A DNA stretch of 8,448 bases from CAXBYZ01 sp043826085 (GCA_043826085.1 JBDRQW010000080.1:1-8448); one strand, 5' to 3'; counted from the stretch's first letter, positions 1-5,725 are shown. The notes: a model not told the origin generated them from the letters alone. Program-made: numbers and translations.

Positions 1-2210
1 AGTTCTCCCCACACCGCTTCAGTTACAAACGGCACAAACGGGTGAAGTAACTTCAAAAATGTTCTTAAGCCGTCAAGTAGTACCGGATATGAAATTTTAC
101 CTTCCTTTGCTTTCTCAATAGACTCATCACAAAACCAATGCCAAAACTCCCCATACACAGTTTCCGCCGCTAATCCCAATTGATATTTTTCAAGCTGTTC
201 AGTTACAGTCTTTACTGTTTTATTTAACTTCTTTTTAAAATCTTCATCGCCAGGGTAAAGGTTGATCCCTTTCTGGGAGGCACCTTTGGTGCCATTTACC
301 TGAGCATTAGCGAAGGAAGGATCAACCTTATTGGACAACTTATCCATATTTGGTAAAAATTCAGATACAAATCTCGCCGCATTCCAAATTTTATTTGTAA
401 AATTTCTCATCCCCCTCACCTTGTCATCAGACAAAATTATTTTGGACCCCGGCGCTGTCCCAAAAATTAAAGCCATTCTCAAAGCATCTGCTCCGTATTT
501 ATCTATCAAATCAATCGGATTAATCACATTCCCTTTGCTTTTACTCATCTTCAAACCCTTCTTATCTGCCACCATTGACCACAAATATATATCTTTAAAG
601 GGAATTTTTTTTTCTAGATACAAAGAAAACATCATCATTCGAGATATCCAAAACTTTAATATGTCAGCCAGAGTTCCCATTACATCAGTTGGTAATCCTT
701 CACTTTTCTTAACGGTTACTTGTGGCCATTGTCCGGAAGAGAACCAAGTGTCAAAAGTATCAGTTTCCGGTAACCACACCCCATCACTTTTTGGCATCTC
801 ATCAGAAACAGTGTATGGAATATTATTATTTCCCTGATAAATCGGCACCATAATTTGTTGAAGACCCCTCTTAATTTCTCCAACAGAATATCCTTTTCTA
901 GATAATTGATCGACCGTCCCCATTTCTTGCTTCCCTGCTTTATTGATGAAACTGGCTACCACCCCAACCTCATGACCACTAATGTTATACCAAATCGGAA
1001 TCCTAATTCCCCAAACAATCTGTCTACTGATCGGCCAGTCATGCATTATCTTCATCCACTCAAGCATTTGTTTTTTAAATCTTTTTGGATAGAATTTTAC
1101 TTGATCTTCTTTTACAGCCTTAATTACTGCCGGCTTCAAAGACTTAACCTTAATAAACCAGTTGGGGATTATGGTTGGTTCCAAATCACGCCCACATTTA
1201 TAACATACTGTTATCGAGTGGATATAATTTTTATCGATCTTGACCATTAGGCCCTTTTCTTGCAAATCTTTAATCACTTTTTTCCGAGCCGAAAACACTG
1301 TTAAACCTTCATACTTTCCACATTGTTTATTAAGTCGTCCATCAAGTCCAATTACTTGTTTAATCTCTAAATTATGCCTTTTCCCGACTTCAAAATCATT
1401 AGGATCATGAGCCGGGGTAATCTTAACCACTCCGGTTCCAAACTCCATATCTACATATTTATCAGCAATCACTTTAATTTTAAATTTTCCCAATAAACCC
1501 TCAACTTCAACTTCTTTCCCCACCCATTTTTTGTAACGTTTATCATCTGGGTGCACTGCTATCGCCGTATCCCCAAACTTGGTTTCCGGCCTAACAGTAG
1601 CAAGTGTAAATGGTCCGTATTTTATGTAATACAGCGGATCTTTTCTTTCAATGTGATTAACTTCCAGTTCAGCTAATGAAGTGCCACATTTGGTGCAGTA
1701 ATTAACTAAATACTCACCCCGATAAACCAATTTTTCACTCTCCATTTTTTTAAACGTCTTAAATACTTGATCTACTACTTTTTTATCTAAAGAAAACACG
1801 CTTCTTTTCCAATTAGCTGAAAAGCCTAATTTTTTAAACTGTTCATAAATTAAACCTGAATTATCTTCCACAAACTTAGCAATCTTGTTATATAAAGTTT
1901 GTCGATCAAAATCCATTCTGGACTTGCCCTCTTTTTTCAGTTTTTTTTCAAACACAAACTGAGTTTCAAATCCGGCATGATCCATGCCCGGTAGCCAATG
2001 AGCCGCATAGCCTTGCATTCTTTTCCACCGAATCAAGACATCCTCAACTGTGTACATTCCATGTCCGGCATGAAGTGATGCATTTGCATTCGGAGGTGGC
2101 ATAATAATTCTAAACGGTTTTTCTTTTTTAGACGGCTTAAACGCTCCAGACTTCTCCCATTTCCGGTAGATCTTATCTTCAAACTCTTGTGGTTTATATT
2201 GTTTATCCAT
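1..2210 (-). CDS. valS: Valyl-tRNA synthetase, C-terminus beyond window
   Basis: Class I aminoacyl-tRNA synthetase that charges tRNA-Val in the cytoplasm and edits misacylated Thr. I translated the minus strand from ATG at 2210; the frame is open to position 1, giving 736 visible residues. The HIGH-type signature is HAGH (47-50) and KMSKS is 554-558. The CP1 editing domain includes TVRPET (205-210) and GTGVVKITPAHDPNDF (258-273). Two Cys pairs, CTKC (172-175) and CYKC (336-339), look like zinc ligands. DTWFSSGQWP (487-496) and the WxxGIRIP stretch are typical of ValS. The anticodon-binding helical domain begins around 655; the usual C-terminal coiled coil lies outside the window. Oddities: residues 628-651 are encoded by a palindromic element, and residues about 407-483 hold an insertion where many ValS have a Zn-ribbon. 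A TATAAT box 6 nt upstream of the ATG supports the start. IleS/LeuS are less likely because of the TFDTWFSS region and overall match. Confidence 0.96.
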   Translation of the reverse strand, partial: MDKQYKPQEFEDKIYRKWEKSGAFKPSKKEKPFRIIMPPPNANASLHAGHGMYTVEDVLIRWKRMQGYAAHWLPGMDHAGFETQFVFEKKLKKEGKSRMDFDRQTLYNKIAKFVEDNSGLIYEQFKKLGFSANWKRSVFSLDKKVVDQVFKTFKKMESEKLVYRGEYLVNYCTKCGTSLAELEVNHIERKDPLYYIKYGPFTLATVRPETKFGDTAIAVHPDDKRYKKWVGKEVEVEGLLGKFKIKVIADKYVDMEFGTGVVKITPAHDPNDFEVGKRHNLEIKQVIGLDGRLNKQCGKYEGLTVFSARKKVIKDLQEKGLMVKIDKNYIHSITVCYKCGRDLEPTIIPNWFIKVKSLKPAVIKAVKEDQVKFYPKRFKKQMLEWMKIMHDWPISRQIVWGIRIPIWYNISGHEVGVVASFINKAGKQEMGTVDQLSRKGYSVGEIKRGLQQIMVPIYQGNNNIPYTVSDEMPKSDGVWLPETDTFDTWFSSGQWPQVTVKKSEGLPTDVMGTLADILKFWISRMMMFSLYLEKKIPFKDIYLWSMVADKKGLKMSKSKGNVINPIDLIDKYGADALRMALIFGTAPGSKIILSDDKVRGMRNFTNKIWNAARFVSEFLPNMDKLSNKVDPSFANAQVNGTKGASQKGINLYPGDEDFKKKLNKTVKTVTEQLEKYQLGLAAETVYGEFWHWFCDESIEKAKEGKISYPVLLDGLRTFLKLLHPFVPFVTEAVWGE
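258..329 (-). repeat. In-frame palindromic element inside valS
   Basis: A 72-bp unit bounded by perfect 11-bp inverted repeats (AAGGTTGATCC at 258-268 and GGATCAACCTT at 319-329), with an internal perfect hairpin GGCACC-TTT-GGTGCC (279-293). It contributes ValS residues about 628-651 without breaking the frame. The site lies between the catalytic core (ending near NAARFV, 610-614) and the anticodon-binding domain, a surface linker where extra residues should be tolerated. Read in the coding direction it starts TCCAATAAGGT, identical to the start of the element at 7456-7525, and in the same frame. It resembles Rickettsia palindromic elements in behaviour only. Confidence 0.75.
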
Positions 2211-2216
2211 ATAAGT

Positions 2217-2222
2217 ATTATA
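2217..2222 (-). promoter_or_regulatory. valS -10 box, leaderless geometry
   Basis: On the minus strand this reads TATAAT, a perfect -10 hexamer, followed by exactly 6 nt (ACTTAT) and then the valS ATG at 2210. The transcription start would fall at or next to the ATG, so the mRNA is probably leaderless; no Shine-Dalgarno is visible. A convincing -35 is missing: the best candidate is TTCGAA (2241-2246), 18 nt upstream, with only 3 of 6 matches to TTGACA. Confidence 0.65.
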
Positions 2223-2238
2223 GCCGAAAAAGTTGATG

Positions 2239-2275
2239 GTTTCGAACTTTAAGGAGTAAGAAAAGGTTGAACCCT
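2239..2275. repeat. Degenerate palindrome arms in valS-ruvC spacer
   Basis: Two isolated arm-like sequences lie here. GGTTTCGAACTTT (2239-2251) matches the arm of the nearby inverted repeat at 2289-2301 (GGTTCCGAACTTT) at 12 of 13 positions. AAGGTTGAACCC (2263-2274) resembles the collapsed palindrome at 3005-3017. They may be remnants of the element families seen elsewhere in the window. No gene fits in the 139-bp spacer 2211-2349, which otherwise carries the two divergent promoters. Confidence 0.4.
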
Positions 2276-2288
2276 CTCCGGAAAATTT

Positions 2289-2322
2289 GGTTCCGAACTT
2301 TCCGAAATTTTAGTTCGGAACC
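2289..2322. repeat. Short inverted repeat, GGTTCCGAACT arms
   Basis: Perfect 11-bp arms, GGTTCCGAACT (2289-2299) and AGTTCGGAACC (2312-2322), flank a 12-nt AT-rich loop. The arms are identical to those of the 68-bp element at 2398-2465, and the match extends outside the arms (TTAGTTCGGAACCT then TGG on the right, TGG on the left). It looks like a copy that lost the internal hairpins. It sits just upstream of the first ruvC start, and its right arm overlaps where a -35 box would be. It lacks a following T-run, so it is not an obvious terminator. Confidence 0.7.
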
Positions 2323-2337
2323 TTTGGTTAGATGATA

Positions 2338-2343
2338 TATAAT
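2338..2343 (+). promoter_or_regulatory. ruvC -10 box, leaderless geometry
   Basis: A perfect TATAAT is followed by exactly 6 nt and the ATG at 2350, which opens the upstream duplicate of the ruvC 5' end. The spacing matches the valS, ruvA and RHH antitoxin starts. The only -35 candidate is TTCGGA (2314-2319), with an 18-nt spacer and weak similarity, lying in the arm of the upstream inverted repeat. It is the likely promoter for the ruvC transcript. ruvA has its own -10 candidate, so an operon including ruvAB is possible but not required. Confidence 0.6.
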
Positions 2344-2397
2344 CTCATTATGTTAATCCTCGGCGTTGACCCCGGTTCAGCCAGATTAGGCTGGACT

Positions 2398-2465
2398 GGT
2401 TCCGAACTTCCAGTCCCGATTTTATATCGGGACGATCCCGACGAATGTCGGGTTAGTTCGGAACC
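2398..2465. repeat. Palindromic element interrupting the first ruvC start
   Basis: Perfect 11-bp terminal inverted repeats (GGTTCCGAACT at 2398-2408, AGTTCGGAACC at 2455-2465) enclose two hairpins: GTCCCGAT-loop-ATCGGGAC (2413-2433, 8-bp arms) and CCCGAC-GAAT-GTCGGG (2437-2452). A competing hairpin, GGACTGG with CCAGTCC (2393-2399 and 2410-2416), spans the junction with the ruvC fragment. The 68-bp length and the arm-hairpin-arm layout parallel the elements in valS and the GT-C-like gene, though the arms differ. It is too small to encode a transposase and would have to be mobilised in trans. Confidence 0.75.
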
Positions 2466-2467
2466 TG

Positions 2468-2491
2468 TGGAGGTAGTATTGGAGGCAGCAT
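2468..2491 (+). promoter_or_regulatory. Tandem GGAGG motifs before ruvC
   Basis: Two 12-bp near-repeats, TGGAGGTAGTAT (2468-2479) and TGGAGGCAGCAT (2480-2491), differ by two transitions; the second runs into the ruvC ATG. Each holds a GGAGG Shine-Dalgarno core. The nearer core (2481-2485) is 4 nt from the ATG, which is short but usable; the farther is 16 nt away. This is one of only two starts in the window with a clear Shine-Dalgarno-like sequence, and it supports 2490 as the working ruvC start. Confidence 0.55.
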
Positions 2492-2981
2492 GTTAATCCT
2501 TGGCGTTGACCCCGGTTCAGCTAGATTAGGCTGGGGGATTATTAAAGACGAATCCTCAAAACAAACAGTTGGGGACTACGGCTGTATCGAAACCAAAAAA
2601 GGCAACACAGACGCCAGTCGCCTAAAAGATCTTTATGACCAATTTATCACCATTGTTAAAACTTATAAGCCAGACGCAGTTGCCGTTGAAGACCTCTTTT
2701 TCTTTAAAAACCAGACTACGATTATTAAAGTCAGCCAGGCCAGGGGAGTCATCTTACTCGCCGCCGAAACTTTAAAAATCCCCAATTTTTCCTATTCTCC
2801 ACTTCAAATAAAAATGGCCGTGACCGGTTATGGCCGAGCCGATAAAAACCAAGTTCAACAAATGACCAAAACAATTTTGAAACTTGAAACCATCACCAAA
2901 CTGGATGACACCGCCGACGCCCTTGCCGTCGCTTTAACCCATGCCTTCACCCACAAAATGAAAAACCTAACTCACAAGTGA
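2490..2981 (+). CDS. ruvC: Holliday junction resolvase RuvC
   Basis: Endonuclease that cuts Holliday junctions symmetrically after RuvAB branch migration, acting as a dimer on DNA in the cytoplasm. It has 163 residues, close to the usual family length. The RNase H-like core opens with LGVDPG (4-9), giving catalytic Asp7. VAVED (64-68) supplies Glu67, and DDTADALAVALTH (139-151) supplies the last two acidic residues, Asp140 and Asp143. The lysine-rich loop around 108-119 fits the DNA-binding region. The start at 2490 has a GGAGG just upstream; the same 15 codons also occur at 2350, cut off by an element. The TGA stop lies inside the palindrome 2979-2999. ruvA follows after 58 bp. Confidence 0.97.
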   Translation: MLILGVDPGSARLGWGIIKDESSKQTVGDYGCIETKKGNTDASRLKDLYDQFITIVKTYKPDAVAVEDLFFFKNQTTIIKVSQARGVILLAAETLKIPNFSYSPLQIKMAVTGYGRADKNQVQQMTKTILKLETITKLDDTADALAVALTHAFTHKMKNLTHK

Positions 2982-2999
2982 CAAGGCCTGGCCTTGTCA
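2979..2999. repeat. 21-bp palindrome over the ruvC stop codon
   Basis: TGACAAGGCC (2979-2988) and GGCCTTGTCA (2990-2999) form a perfect 10-bp inverted repeat around a single T. The ruvC TGA stop is its first three bases. RNA could form a strong short hairpin, but no U-tract follows, so a classical intrinsic terminator is unlikely. A protein-binding site, an mRNA-stabilising hairpin or the remnant of another palindromic element are all possible. Confidence 0.6.
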
Positions 3000-3001
3000 A
3001 G

Positions 3002-3017
3002 AATAAGGTTGAACCTT
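3002..3017. repeat. Collapsed palindrome between ruvC and ruvA
   Basis: AATAAGGTTGAACCTT contains the perfect palindrome AAGGTT-G-AACCTT (3005-3017). The first 11 bases match the coding-strand start of the valS element (AATAAGGTTGA), and the last five match that element's end (ACCTT). It therefore looks like an element from which the interior was deleted, although such a short match could be chance. It lies where a -35 box for ruvA would be expected. Confidence 0.4.
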
Positions 3018-3024
3018 CTCTCTA

Positions 3025-3033
3025 TGTTACAAT
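3025..3033 (+). promoter_or_regulatory. ruvA extended -10 promoter
   Basis: TGTTACAAT fits the extended -10 form TGnTATAAT with one mismatch. The hexamer TACAAT (3028-3033) ends exactly 6 nt before the ruvA ATG at 3040, the same spacing as at valS and the upstream ruvC start. No -35 or Shine-Dalgarno is visible. ruvAB may thus be transcribed separately as a leaderless message as well as from the ruvC promoter. Confidence 0.5.
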
Positions 3034-3039
3034 TAGATC

Positions 3040-3618
3040 ATGATCGGACAACTTACAGGTAAACCTATCGCTCACACTCCAAATGCTCTAGTTTTAGATG
3101 TTAGGGGAGTTGGTTACAAAGTTTTTGTTTCTCCAAAACTACACCAACAAGCACTTCAATTAGATAAACTGACTCTTTTTACTCACACTCATGTTCGTGA
3201 TGACACCCTCGACCTTTATGGTTTTATGTCTTTAGAGGACTTAAAACTATTTCAACTTATTATTAACATATCAGGTATCGGTCCTAAGATTGCCATTGCC
3301 TTGATGGACAAAGGCGTTGAAAATATTTCCTCTGCTATCAGTAAAGCCGATGTAGATTTCTTCACCGCCATTCCCAGACTTGGCAAGAAAAACGCCCAAA
3401 AAATTATTATTGAGCTTAAACCAAAATTAGGGGACTTAGAAGACCTTGATTTACTGGGGGAATCATCGGAAACAGTCGAGGCCATAGAAGCTTTAGCCGG
3501 CTTGGGTTTTAACAAAAACAAAGCCAGTCAAGCTTTAAGAGAAATCACCAAACCAGATGACTCTATCGAAGATAAAATCAAAAAGGCCATCAAATATCTC
3601 GGTCCCAAAAATGTCTAA
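3040..3618 (+). CDS. ruvA: Holliday junction DNA helicase subunit RuvA
   Basis: Junction-recognition subunit of the RuvAB motor: its tetramers hold the four-way junction open and position RuvB rings on opposite arms. It has 192 residues, the usual size. The N-terminal OB-fold runs from MIGQLTG to about residue 62, with VRDDTLDLYGF (52-62) carrying the acidic-pin pair Asp54/Asp55 that separates strands. Two helix-hairpin-helix motifs follow, ISGIGPKIAIALM (77-89) and IPRLGKKNAQKIIIEL (111-126). An acidic linker (about 130-147) leads to the C-terminal three-helix domain (148-190) that contacts RuvB. Its last codons overlap the ruvB start by 8 nt, suggesting translational coupling. Confidence 0.97.
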   Translation: MIGQLTGKPIAHTPNALVLDVRGVGYKVFVSPKLHQQALQLDKLTLFTHTHVRDDTLDLYGFMSLEDLKLFQLIINISGIGPKIAIALMDKGVENISSAISKADVDFFTAIPRLGKKNAQKIIIELKPKLGDLEDLDLLGESSETVEAIEALAGLGFNKNKASQALREITKPDDSIEDKIKKAIKYLGPKNV

Positions 3619-4594
3619 ACCAAAAACTGAAAAAATATTATCTTCTCTTCGCCCCTCAGAGTGGAGTAACTTTACCGGTCAAGAAAAAATCAAGAAAGCC
3701 TTAAGAGTAGCTTTGTCCGCCGCCAAAAAAAGACATGAAGCTTCCGAACATATTTTGCTTTATGGTCCTCCCGGGCTAGGTAAAACAACTCTTGCTCACT
3801 TAATAGCCAAAGAACTAAATGTTAATATTAGAGCTTCATCCGGTCCGGCCATCGAACGCGCCGGAGATTTGGCCTCAATTCTTACCAATCTCAATGATGG
3901 TGATATCTTTTTCATTGACGAAATTCACCGCTTAAGTAAGATAGTTGAAGAAACTCTTTATCCGGCTATGGAAGATTATCACTTGGATATTGTTGTTGGC
4001 CAGGGTCCCTCTGCCCGTACTTTACGACTTGACTTACCCAAATTTACTTTGGTTGGAGCTACTACCAGAATTGGTCTGATTGCCGCTCCCTTAAGAGACC
4101 GTTTTGGCATGGTTCATCGTTTAACTTTTTATGAACCGGAAGACTTGGTTAAAATTCTTCAAATTGCTTCCAAAAAACTGAAAATTAATCTTGATCACCA
4201 AGCCGCTCTCAGTCTGGCCCGTCGTTCCCGCGGTACTCCCAGAATTGCCTTAAAACTTCTTAAGCGTTGCCGAGACATGGCTCAAATAAGAGATAAGTCA
4301 TCAATTACTAAAGATGTTCTCAAAGAATCCTTAGACTTACTCGAAGTTGACGATATGGGTTTAGACTCAAATGATAGAAGACTTCTAAAAGCCATTATTA
4401 CTAAACACCAAGGTGGTCCGGTTGGGCTTAGTACCATGGCCGCTACTATTGCCGAGGAAAAAGACACCATCGAAGAAGTTATCGAACCTTATCTTCTTCA
4501 AATTGGTTTTTTAAAACGCTCATCAACCGGTAGAATAGCCACCAAAAAAGCCTTTGCTCACTTTAATAAAGTTTTACCTAAAGCTCTTCAATAA
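3611..4594 (+). CDS. ruvB: Holliday junction branch-migration ATPase RuvB
   Basis: AAA+ hexameric ring motor that pulls DNA through the RuvA-junction complex. From ATG 3611 it has 327 residues (MSKPKTEK...), a normal length. Walker A is GPPGLGKT (52-59), Walker B FFIDEIH (100-106, Asp103/Glu104), sensor I GATTR (149-153), and the arginine finger lies in APLRDRFG (159-166, Arg164). Sensor II is in RGTPRIA (207-213, Arg211). A winged-helix DNA-binding domain follows, with GGPVGLSTMAATI (268-280) and SSTGRIAT (304-311). A longer in-frame start at 3557 exists but adds 18 residues unlike the family and would overlap ruvA by 62 nt. The gene converges with the PIN gene, leaving only 12 bp between stops. 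Confidence 0.97.
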   Translation: MSKPKTEKILSSLRPSEWSNFTGQEKIKKALRVALSAAKKRHEASEHILLYGPPGLGKTTLAHLIAKELNVNIRASSGPAIERAGDLASILTNLNDGDIFFIDEIHRLSKIVEETLYPAMEDYHLDIVVGQGPSARTLRLDLPKFTLVGATTRIGLIAAPLRDRFGMVHRLTFYEPEDLVKILQIASKKLKINLDHQAALSLARRSRGTPRIALKLLKRCRDMAQIRDKSSITKDVLKESLDLLEVDDMGLDSNDRRLLKAIITKHQGGPVGLSTMAATIAEEKDTIEEVIEPYLLQIGFLKRSSTGRIATKKAFAHFNKVLPKALQ

Positions 4595-4606
4595 AAGCTA
4601 TTGCTA

Positions 4607-4999
4607 CTACAAGCTTCTGAAAAACTGCAAATACTGAGCCGGCCTATAAATAATTATATCCAGATTTCGTTTAATTGTCTCAAGTTTATAATCTTTTAAA
4701 TTGTAACTGAGTAAAAATGTTACTTCTGCCTTCACTGCTCCGGCTAATACATGTGCATCGTTTTTATCATTAACATATTGTTTTGATTCTTTAACATCGC
4801 TTTTGTTAATCTTTATTATTTTAATCTTATTCTTTTTAATTAATTCATTAAGCCGACTAGTTACTTCTACTAAAACTGTATTTGATATTATTTTTTTTAC
4901 TTTGGTTTCGTTTATTAACCAACTTGCAGCCCCTTTTTTTGATATCAATGCTGAAATTATCACATCAGAATCTAAAAAAATCTTTCTTACTTTTTTCAT
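4607..4999 (-). CDS. PIN-domain protein, probable toxin of an HTH/PIN pair
   Basis: A 130-residue PIN-like protein, probably a metal-dependent ribonuclease acting as the toxin of a type II system. The N-terminal FLDSDVIISALIS (8-20) gives Asp10/Asp12. Glu45 lies in VLVEVTSRL, and NDKNDAHVLAGA (77-88) gives Asp78/Asp81 in the typical D-x-x-DAHxLA form. The last acidic position is Asp103 in LSYNLKDY, matching the usual T/S-x-N-x-x-D/DY end of the fold. It overlaps the upstream HTH gene by 4 nt (ATGA), so the two are translationally coupled. It fits the 'putative toxin, PIN family' group rather than classical VapC. RNA target unknown; toxicity is inferred from gene pairing. Confidence 0.8.
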   Translation of the reverse strand: MKKVRKIFLDSDVIISALISKKGAASWLINETKVKKIISNTVLVEVTSRLNELIKKNKIKIIKINKSDVKESKQYVNDKNDAHVLAGAVKAEVTFLLSYNLKDYKLETIKRNLDIIIYRPAQYLQFFRSL

Positions 5000-5253
5000 G
5001 CCTTTCGGGATTTATCAATTTCTCTTCGAACCATTTTTATATTTTTTAAATCAACTTTTTCTGCCTGATAAAGATCATAATCCAATCCCGTCAAAGCAAA
5101 AGACACAGAACTAGCCGGAATTCTAAATACCTTACCAATCTTTTTAGCTATAATCTCACCCCTCTTAATCAACTCATAAACAGTGTTCTTATTAAGTTGT
5201 AACATATTTGCCACTTGACTTGGAGTGAAAACTTGAGACTGTATTGTTTGCAT
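4996..5253 (-). CDS. Excisionase-type HTH protein, probable antitoxin
   Basis: An 85-residue DNA-binding protein. Residues 9-29 (FTPSQVANMLQL then NKNTVYELIKR) form a MerR/excisionase-like helix-turn-helix, followed by a wing GEIIAKKIGKVFRIP (32-46). The C-terminal 35 residues, charged and probably partly disordered, could wrap the PIN partner. The stop overlaps the PIN start (4-nt ATGA), so order and coupling match an antitoxin-toxin operon. The first ATG is used, as the HTH begins close to the N-terminus. Phage or plasmid excisionases share this domain, but no integrase is nearby, so an antitoxin/autorepressor role is preferred. Confidence 0.8.
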   Translation of the reverse strand: MQTIQSQVFTPSQVANMLQLNKNTVYELIKRGEIIAKKIGKVFRIPASSVSFALTGLDYDLYQAEKVDLKNIKMVRREIDKSRKA

Positions 5254-5288
5254 AACTAAGCTAAACTATACTAAACTAAAAATGTCAA
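5254..5288 (-). promoter_or_regulatory. HTH/PIN promoter with 10-bp phased direct repeats
   Basis: On the minus strand a perfect -35 TTGACA (5283-5288) precedes the HTH gene. Between it and the ATG, AGTTTAG occurs twice at 10-bp spacing (5271-5277, 5261-5267), with a partial third copy running into the start codon. The -10 is uncertain. TATAGT (5265-5270) is the best hexamer but only 12 nt from the -35; TTTAGC (5260-5265) has the ideal 17-nt spacing and the 6-nt gap to the ATG seen elsewhere, but poor sequence. Same-face repeats suggest an operator bound by the HTH protein. Confidence 0.45.
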
Positions 5289-5299
5289 TATTCAACAAT

Positions 5300-5725
5300 C
5301 TATTCAAGATACATTGCTTTAAGTTGCCTTATATTTTTAAATCCAGACTTATCATTGGTTAGAATTTTAGTTACTTGATTATCTATTAAAGTTGCCGCCA
5401 AGAATAAATCAAAATGACTTTTAGCTTTTTTATTTGACTTACACAACTCAAGGTAAGTTTTTGTAGTTTGTGGCAGGGGAGAAACAATTTTAATTTTCGA
5501 GTTTACAATTTGTTTTGCTTTAGTTGAGGCTTTAACCAAAGACAAATTATAATAATCGGTTAATACTTGGACTAACTCAACGATACTTTGTTGGGCAATT
5601 ACCAACTCAAAACCCTTAGTTTCAAATTCAGAAACTGTCTTTACTGTTTTAAGATAAAACTCAGACTTTTCATCTAATAAATATACCAATATATTGGTGT
5701 CAAATGCCAGTTTTTTGTTTAACAT
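5300..5725 (-). CDS. VapC-like PIN-domain ribonuclease toxin
   Basis: A 141-residue PIN protein, probably an Mg2+-dependent RNase toxin neutralised by the RHH protein encoded just upstream. All four canonical acidic positions are visible: Asp9 in AFDTNILVYLLD (7-18), Glu50 in SIVELVQVL (47-55), Asp106 in SHFDLFLAATL (103-113) and Asp125 in ILTNDKSGF (121-129). The ATG at 5725 is chosen because MLNKKLAFDTN places the first catalytic Asp near the N-terminus as in the family. A more upstream in-frame start at 5788 would add 21 atypical residues. Even so, it overlaps the antitoxin gene by 26 nt, which implies coupled translation. The target RNA cannot be told from sequence. Confidence 0.85.
   Translation of the reverse strand: MLNKKLAFDTNILVYLLDEKSEFYLKTVKTVSEFETKGFELVIAQQSIVELVQVLTDYYNLSLVKASTKAKQIVNSKIKIVSPLPQTTKTYLELCKSNKKAKSHFDLFLAATLIDNQVTKILTNDKSGFKNIRQLKAMYLE

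Larger units (their letters stand above)
2350..2496 (+). pseudogene. Duplicated ruvC 5' end, 48-codon upstream ORF
   Basis: The first 45 nt (2350-2394) encode MLILGVDPGSARLGW, identical in protein to RuvC residues 1-15 and repeated at 2490-2534 with only two differences, both synonymous (CTC/CTT and GCC/GCT). After codon 15 the frame enters the palindromic element at 2398-2465 and continues open to TAA at 2494-2496, giving 48 codons. It overlaps the true ruvC start by 7 nt in another frame, since the copies are 140 bp apart. It carries the promoter with the leaderless geometry, so it was probably the original ruvC start before the interruption. It may now be a relic, or a translated leader that couples to ruvC by termination-reinitiation. 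It keeps the catalytic Asp7 but can have no resolvase activity alone. Confidence 0.7.

Noticed and set aside
331..1250. Plus-strand open frames of 168 and 114 codons
   Set aside because: Both lie antisense to well-conserved valS sequence including KMSKS, and their translations show no recognisable domain.
1..2210. Frameshift or premature stop in valS caused by the insertion
   Set aside because: Residue count and frame from the ATG at 2210 through KMSKS (residue 554 on) to position 1 are consistent, with no stop.
2398..2465. CRISPR, riboswitch or rho-independent terminator before ruvC
   Set aside because: There is no spacer-repeat pattern and no known riboswitch core, and the hairpins are not followed by a T-tract. 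The arms recur as an inverted-repeat element.
3557..3610. Longer ruvB start at 3557
   Set aside because: It adds 18 residues atypical of RuvB and a 62-nt overlap with ruvA; ATG 3611 gives the normal N-terminus.
3252..4470. Minus-strand open frames at 3252-3521 and 4282-4470
   Set aside because: They are antisense shadows of ruvA and ruvB, whose motifs are intact.
4594..4616. Possible bidirectional terminator between ruvB and the PIN gene
   Set aside because: AAGCT/AGCTT arms are only 5 bp with a 12-nt loop, there is no T-run on the plus strand and only TTTTATT on the minus strand. Too weak to call.
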